A stretch of DNA of 64,000 nucleotides, taken from contig CANFPJ010000002.1 of NCBI GenBank assembly GCA_947448885.1, forward strand, positions 1 through 64,000, read 5' to 3'. This stretch comes from Comamonadaceae bacterium. Its GTDB lineage: Bacteria > Pseudomonadota > Gammaproteobacteria > Burkholderiales > Burkholderiaceae_C. The stretch's first letter is position 1. Each line of letters begins with the position of its first letter. The translations under genes were made by a program, and so were the position numbers. The notes beneath the pieces are model-generated. The model was not told the origin of the DNA, searched no databases, and saw only the letters and a list, made by a program, of their open reading frames with translations. Of the stretch, positions 59,282 to 64,000 are shown piece by piece.

Positions 59282-59378
59282 CGGTTGATCTGGGTGACCC
59301 CACAGGCCCGGCAGCGGGGGTCTGCTGGCTTCATGTCCACTGGTTAAGATCGGGCGCCATCACCCCCATTTGCCCACC

Positions 59379-60890
59379 ATGCCTATGTCACCTTTGACCC
59401 CCCAGCGCAGCGCCCGAAAAACGGGGCGTGCTGTTGCCTGGGTCGTGCTCGCGCTGGCCTTGGCTGGTGCAGGGACTTGGTACGTTTATGGGCGTCCCAC
59501 GGCCGCCGACATGGCGGGTGAGGCCAAGGGCGAGGGCAAAGGGGGCAGCGCCAAGGGCGGGGGAGGGCGCTTTGGGGGTGGGCGCAACCAAGCCGTCAGC
59601 GCGGCCGAGGTGCAGCGCATGGACGTGCGCCAAACCATTCAAGCCATTGGCACCTTGACGGCCTTGAACACGGCGGTGGTGCGCGCCAAGATCGATGGCG
59701 AACTCAAAGCCCTGCGGTTTTCTGAAGGGCAAATGGTGCGCGCGGGTGATGTGCTGGCCGAGATCGATGACCGCAACGCCCAAGCCCAACTGGCCCAGGC
59801 CGAAGGCCAACTGGCGCGCGATGTGGCGCAACTGCGCAATGCGCAACTTGATTTGCAACGCTACCAAGGCCTGTTGGAAAAAGACGCGATAGCACGCCAG
59901 CAAGTGGAGTCGCAGCAAGCCTTGGTGCGCCAGTTGCAAGGCACGGTGCAGTCCGACCAGGCCCAATTGGATGCGGCCAAACTGCAACTCACCCACACCC
60001 GGGTGGTGGCCCCCATCTCTGGCCGTTTAGGCCTCAAGCAAACCGAGCTGGGCAGCTTGGTGCGCGCGGGCGACGCCAATGGCATTGTCAGCATCACCCA
60101 AACCGACCCGATGGCGGTGTTGTTTGCGGTGCCCGAAATCCATGTGCCCCTGATCCAGCGCAAACTGCGCTCGGGCCAGGTGTTGCCGGTGCAGGTGTGG
60201 GACCGTGAGGCCAAACAGATGTTGGCCCAGGGTCGGGTGAGCAGCACCGACAACGCCATCGACCTGGCCACCGGCACCTTGCGCTTGAAAGCCACTTTTC
60301 CGAATGCCGATGGCAGTTTGTTCCCGAACCAATTTGCCAACATCCGCTTGGAGTTGGACACCCTCAAAGACAGCCTGGCTGTGCCCAGTGCGGCGATTCA
60401 GCGCGGTGCCGCTGGCACGTTTGTGTACGTGGTGCAAGCCGACAACTCGGTGCTGACCAAAGTGGTGCAACTCGATGCCCAAGACGGCGATTGGCAAGCC
60501 ATTCGCGGACCGATCCAAGCGGGTGACAAAGTGGTCACCGATGGCGCCGACCGTTTGCGCGATGGCAGCAAGGTGGAGGTGGTCAAGTCGGCCCCACCAC
60601 GGGCGGCGGCGGTGGACGCTGCCAAAGATTCAAAACCCACCGCGCCTGGCATGCCGCCTGCGGGCGCAGCCAAACCGCCTGCGGGGGCCAGCCCACCTGC
60701 GGCTGCGGCCGCGCCCACAACCCCCCCTGCGGCCGCGCCCGAAGGCCCACCCGGTGGCGGTTCGGGGCGTCCCCCTTGGATGGACCGTTTGCCCCCCGAA
60801 GTGCAAGAGCGGGTGAAAAACATGTCGCCCGAAGAGCGCCGCGCTTTCTTCCAGCGCATGCGCGAGCGCCGCCAATCCCAGGAGCCCTGA
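59379..60890 (+). CDS. mdtA: RND efflux periplasmic adaptor, MdtA-like
   Basis: The 503-residue membrane-fusion protein has one N-terminal membrane anchor ([17 protein letters not shown]) and a glycine-rich stretch. The lipoyl/hairpin parts follow ([19 protein letters not shown]; coiled-coil region 150-220; [18 protein letters not shown]). A Pro/Ala tail ends in [17 protein letters not shown]. The tail of about 90 residues is longer than in E. coli MdtA and may be a separate functional addition. It delivers substrate to the adjacent RND pump. The ATG at 59379 is preferred over the TTG at 59370. Confidence 0.86.
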   Translation: MPMSPLTPQRSARKTGRAVAWVVLALALAGAGTWYVYGRPTAADMAGEAKGEGKGGSAKGGGGRFGGGRNQAVSAAEVQRMDVRQTIQAIGTLTALNTAVVRAKIDGELKALRFSEGQMVRAGDVLAEIDDRNAQAQLAQAEGQLARDVAQLRNAQLDLQRYQGLLEKDAIARQQVESQQALVRQLQGTVQSDQAQLDAAKLQLTHTRVVAPISGRLGLKQTELGSLVRAGDANGIVSITQTDPMAVLFAVPEIHVPLIQRKLRSGQVLPVQVWDREAKQMLAQGRVSSTDNAIDLATGTLRLKATFPNADGSLFPNQFANIRLELDTLKDSLAVPSAAIQRGAAGTFVYVVQADNSVLTKVVQLDAQDGDWQAIRGPIQAGDKVVTDGADRLRDGSKVEVVKSAPPRAAAVDAAKDSKPTAPGMPPAGAAKPPAGASPPAAAAAPTTPPAAAPEGPPGGGSGRPPWMDRLPPEVQERVKNMSPEERRAFFQRMRERRQSQEP

Positions 60891-60942
60891 TGCGCGCCGT
60901 GGTGTGCCCGCAGCGGCTTGCTGCGACACCTGGGGAGCGGTG

Positions 60943-63900
60943 GTGAACCTCTCGCGCCTGTTCATCCTGCGCCCGGTGGCCACCTCTTTGTTGATGGTGG
61001 CCATGCTGATCGCCGGCGCTTTGGCTTACCGGTGGTTGCCCATCGCCGCCTTGCCGCAGGTGGATTACCCCACCATCCAAGTCTCCACCCTGTACCCAGG
61101 GGCCAGCCCCGAGGTGGTCACCTCGGCCATCACCGCCCCTTTGGAGCGCCAGTTCGGCCAGATGCCAGGCCTGGACTTGATGAGCTCGGTCAGCTCGGGT
61201 GGCGCGTCCATCATCACCTTGCGCTTTTCGCTCGACCTGGCGCTGGACGTGGCCGAGCAACAGGTGCAGGCCGCGATCAACGCGGGCGCCAATTTGTTGC
61301 CCACCGATTTGCCCATGCCGCCGCTCTACAGCAAGGTCAACCCGGCCGATGCGCCCATTTTGAGCCTGGCCCTGAGTTCGCCCTCTCGCCCCATCACCCA
61401 GGTCAGCGACATGGTGGAAAACCGCATCGCCCAGCGGTTGTCACAAGTCTCGGGTGTGGGTTTGGTCAGCATTGCTGGGGGTCAGCGGCCCTCGGTGCGG
61501 GTGCAGGTCAACCCGGTGGCTTTGGCGGCGGCAGGGTTTTCGCTGGAAGATGTGCGCACGGCCATCAACCAAGCCAATGTCAACCAAGCCAAGGGCAGCT
61601 TGGATGGGCCCAACCGGGCGTCCACCATCGATGCCAATGACCAACTTCGCTCGGCCCAGGAATATGGCCAATTGGTGCTGGCTTACCGCAATGGCAACCC
61701 GTTGCGGCTGCGCGATGTGGCCACCATCGTCGAGGCGCCCGAGAACAGCCGCTTGGCCGCCTGGGCCAACCAAACCCCTGCCGTGGTGTTGCACATTCGG
61801 CGCCAGCCCGGCGCCAATGTGATTGAAACCGTCGATCGCATCCAGGCCTTGTTGCCGCGCCTGCGCGCCGAACTCCCCGACTCGGTGGACTTGCAGGTGA
61901 TGAGCGACCGCACGGTGACCATCCGCGCATCGGTGCGCGATGTGCAGTTTGAATTGATGCTGGCCGTGGCCTTGGTGGTGATGGTGATCTTTTTGTTTTT
62001 GCGCAACGCCGCCGCCACCTTGATCCCCAGTGTGGCCGTGCCGCTGTCGCTGGTGGGCACCTTTGGGGTGATGTACCTGGCGGGTTTTTCGATCAACAAC
62101 CTGACCTTGATGGCCTTGACCATCTCCAGCGGCTTTGTGGTCGATGACGCCATCGTGATGATCGAAAACATTGCCCGCCACTTGGAGCAGCGCGCCAAAG
62201 ACGGCGATGCACTGGAGGGCGATTGGCGCGCGGCCGCTTTGGCCGCTGCCCTGAGTGGATCGCGCCAAATTGGGTTCACCATCATCTCGCTGACTTTTTC
62301 GTTGATTGCCGTGCTCATCCCGTTGTTGTTCATGGCCGATGTGGTGGGGCGTTTGTTTCACGAGTTCGCCATCACCTTGGCGGTGTCGATTTTGATTTCT
62401 GCCGTGGTCTCGCTGACCCTGACCCCCATGATGTGCGCCCGTTTGCTGCGGCCCCACTCGGCGCAAAACAGCAGCGCTTGGTCGCTGGCCCTGGGCCGAA
62501 GCATCGATGCCTGGATCGAGCGCTATGGCCGCAGCTTGGGGCGCGTGCTGGACAACCCAGCCCGTGTGTGGGCGCTGTTCGGTTTGAGCTTGGCCAGCAC
62601 CGTGGCCTTGTACCTGTGGGTGCCCAAAGGTTTTTTCCCCTTGCAAGACACCGGCAGTTTGCAAGTCATCACCGAGGCCACCCAGTCGACATCGTTTGAC
62701 GCCATGGCACAGCGCCAGCAAGCCCTGGCCGAAGTGCTGCTGCGCGATCCAGCGGTGCACAGCCTGACCTCGTTCATTGGCGTGGACGGCACCAACACCA
62801 GCCTCAACACCGGGCGCATGACGCTGCAACTGGTGCCCAAAGCCGAGCGCGATGCGCCCTTGACAGCCGTGGTCGAGCGCCTGACCCGGCTGAGCGACCA
62901 AGTCAGCGGCATGCGCATCTTTGTGCAACCGGTGCAGGACTTGAGCATTGAGGACCGGGTGGCGCGCACCCAATACCAGTTCATGCTCAGCGGGCCTGAT
63001 CTGCAGGCTTTGGGGCTTTGGTCGCAACGCTTGATCGAGCGCATGCGCGCCATGGCCGAGCTGTCGGACCCGGCCAGCGATTACCAAGACCAGGGCTTGC
63101 AGGCCTATGTGCAAATCGACCGAGAGGCCGCTGCCCGCTTGGGGGTGAGTGTGTCGGCCATCGATTTGGCTTTGTACAACGCGTTTGGCCAGCGCTTGAT
63201 CTCCACCATCTTCACCCAAAGCAACCAGTACCGCGTGGTGCTGGAAGTGGCCAGCGCCCAGCGCCTGGGCCCTGCGGCATTGCAGCGCTTGTATGTGCCC
63301 GCCACCGCCGGCGCGCAAGTGCCTTTGTCGTCATTGGCCCAGGTGGTGGAAAAACCCGCCTTGCTCAGCATCACCCATGTGGCCCAGTACCCGGCGGTCA
63401 CCTTGTCGTTCAACCCGGCGCCGGGTTTTGCGCTGGGCCAGGCGGTGCGCGCCATTGAGTCGGCCCGCGCTGAGATGTTGGATGAAGGCATGCCGGTGTC
63501 GATCGAAACCCGCTTCCAGGGGGCGGCCTTGGCGTTTCAAGCCTCGCTGGTCAATACCTTGTGGCTGATCTTGGCCGCGGTGGTGACCATGTACATCGTG
63601 CTGGGCATTTTGTATGAGAGTTACATCCACCCCATCACCATTTTGTCCACCTTGCCGTCGGCTGGGGTGGGGGCCTTGCTGGCGCTGATGCTGGCAGGCA
63701 TGGACCTGGGGATGATTGCGGTGATTGGCATTGTGTTGCTGATCGGCATTGTCAAGAAAAACGCCATCATGATGATTGACTTTGCGCTCGACGCCGAGCG
63801 CGAACAAGGACTGGCCCCGCGTGAGGCCATTCACCAAGCGTGCTTGCAGCGCTTTCGCCCAATTTTGATGACCACCTTGTGCGCCTTGCTCAGTGCCTTG

Positions 63901-64000
63901 CCCTTGATGCTCGGCAGCGGCGTGGGCAGCGAGTTGCGCCAACCCTTGGGCGTGACCATGGTCGGCGGCTTGATCGTCAGTCAGTGGCTGACCTTGTACA
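60943..64000 (+). CDS. mdtB: RND multidrug efflux permease, MdtB-like, 3' end outside the window
   Basis: This frame is absent from the ORF track because it runs off the right edge. Hand translation from a GTG at 60943, preceded by GGGGAGCG, gives the HAE1-RND N-terminus [24 protein letters not shown]. The periplasmic porter segments follow, and then the transmembrane proton-relay motif [16 protein letters not shown]. About 1019 codons are present; the usual length is near 1040. With MdtA it forms a proton-driven exporter, often with a second RND subunit (MdtC) downstream. No outer-membrane channel gene is inside the window. Confidence 0.88.
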   Translation, partial: MNLSRLFILRPVATSLLMVAMLIAGALAYRWLPIAALPQVDYPTIQVSTLYPGASPEVVTSAITAPLERQFGQMPGLDLMSSVSSGGASIITLRFSLDLALDVAEQQVQAAINAGANLLPTDLPMPPLYSKVNPADAPILSLALSSPSRPITQVSDMVENRIAQRLSQVSGVGLVSIAGGQRPSVRVQVNPVALAAAGFSLEDVRTAINQANVNQAKGSLDGPNRASTIDANDQLRSAQEYGQLVLAYRNGNPLRLRDVATIVEAPENSRLAAWANQTPAVVLHIRRQPGANVIETVDRIQALLPRLRAELPDSVDLQVMSDRTVTIRASVRDVQFELMLAVALVVMVIFLFLRNAAATLIPSVAVPLSLVGTFGVMYLAGFSINNLTLMALTISSGFVVDDAIVMIENIARHLEQRAKDGDALEGDWRAAALAAALSGSRQIGFTIISLTFSLIAVLIPLLFMADVVGRLFHEFAITLAVSILISAVVSLTLTPMMCARLLRPHSAQNSSAWSLALGRSIDAWIERYGRSLGRVLDNPARVWALFGLSLASTVALYLWVPKGFFPLQDTGSLQVITEATQSTSFDAMAQRQQALAEVLLRDPAVHSLTSFIGVDGTNTSLNTGRMTLQLVPKAERDAPLTAVVERLTRLSDQVSGMRIFVQPVQDLSIEDRVARTQYQFMLSGPDLQALGLWSQRLIERMRAMAELSDPASDYQDQGLQAYVQIDREAAARLGVSVSAIDLALYNAFGQRLISTIFTQSNQYRVVLEVASAQRLGPAALQRLYVPATAGAQVPLSSLAQVVEKPALLSITHVAQYPAVTLSFNPAPGFALGQAVRAIESARAEMLDEGMPVSIETRFQGAALAFQASLVNTLWLILAAVVTMYIVLGILYESYIHPITILSTLPSAGVGALLALMLAGMDLGMIAVIGIVLLIGIVKKNAIMMIDFALDAEREQGLAPREAIHQACLQRFRPILMTTLCALLSALPLMLGSGVGSELRQPLGVTMVGGLIVSQWLTLY

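Overview
The window (about 62-65% G+C by eye) looks like the chromosome of a betaproteobacterium, most probably a Comamonadaceae member (Limnohabitans, Rhodoferax or Polaromonas type). Reasons: a complete box benzoyl-CoA pathway with BoxR, many Bug/TctC periplasmic binding proteins, TrhO, MidA and FolB/FolM genes of the form usual in that family, and dense ATGA or GTGA gene overlaps. I saw no rRNA, tRNA, CRISPR array, transposase or prophage gene. No gene-free stretch exceeds 300 bp; the longest gaps (about 100-190 bp) are promoter or leader regions and are described where they hold something.

Layout. (1) 1-9.3 kb: aerobic benzoyl-CoA (box) cluster. boxD and the start of the benzoate-CoA ligase gene run leftwards; boxR, boxC, boxB, boxA and an SCP-x-type thiolase run rightwards. 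Palindromic TGCA-N6-TGCA sites, the known BoxR/BzdR operator type, lie in front of boxC, with a near copy between boxD and boxR. (2) 9.3-18.8 kb: assorted genes. These are a secreted protein with six C-x11-C modules, an MFS exporter, a coupled HAD / enolase-superfamily / ornithine-cyclodeaminase operon, trhO, a quinone reductase, a TctC protein, a GIY-YIG-like gene, a frameshifted methyltransferase and a small membrane protein. (3) 18.9-23.0 kb: two closely related TctC proteins flank a phthalate-type Rieske oxygenase, followed by an SDR. (4) 23.2-29.7 kb: a small exported protein, an MFS carrier and a leuCD-like hydratase / isochorismatase-family amidase / two PuuE-type deacetylase operon. 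(5) 29.8-53.1 kb: a MarR gene divergent from one nearly gapless rightward catabolic operon. It encodes an opine-dehydrogenase-like protein, a 3-hydroxyacyl-CoA dehydrogenase, a TRAP transporter, Rieske alpha/beta pair 1, IorA, IorB, Rieske pair 2, an AMP-forming acyl-CoA ligase, a thiolase-like protein lacking the catalytic Cys, a Zn-ribbon/OB-fold protein fused to an SDR domain, a cyclase-family hydrolase and an SDR; a five-gene Liv-type ABC transporter follows. (6) 53.2-56.2 kb: a LysR gene divergent from a third Rieske alpha/beta pair. (7) 56.3-64 kb: core genes, namely a folM/folX/folB-like operon, midA, a DUF2905 gene, and an MdtA-like adaptor with an MdtB-like RND pump that runs off the window.

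How the parts fit. Region 1 takes benzoate to benzoyl-CoA, its 2,3-epoxide, 3,4-dehydroadipyl-CoA semialdehyde and the acid, with thiolysis likely later. Region 5 has the parts for uptake of an aromatic or aryl-carboxylate substrate, ring dihydroxylation, CoA activation both by ligase and by oxidative decarboxylation of a 2-oxoacid (IorAB), and C-C cleavage by a thiolase-like/DUF35 aldolase. Its substrate cannot be read from the sequence. The most unusual points are the Rieske-IorAB-Rieske arrangement without any Rieske reductase, the DUF35-SDR fusion beside a Cys-less thiolase homologue, the leuCD plus amidase module, the cysteine-module secreted protein, and an abrupt break of the benzoate-CoA ligase gene at the left window edge.
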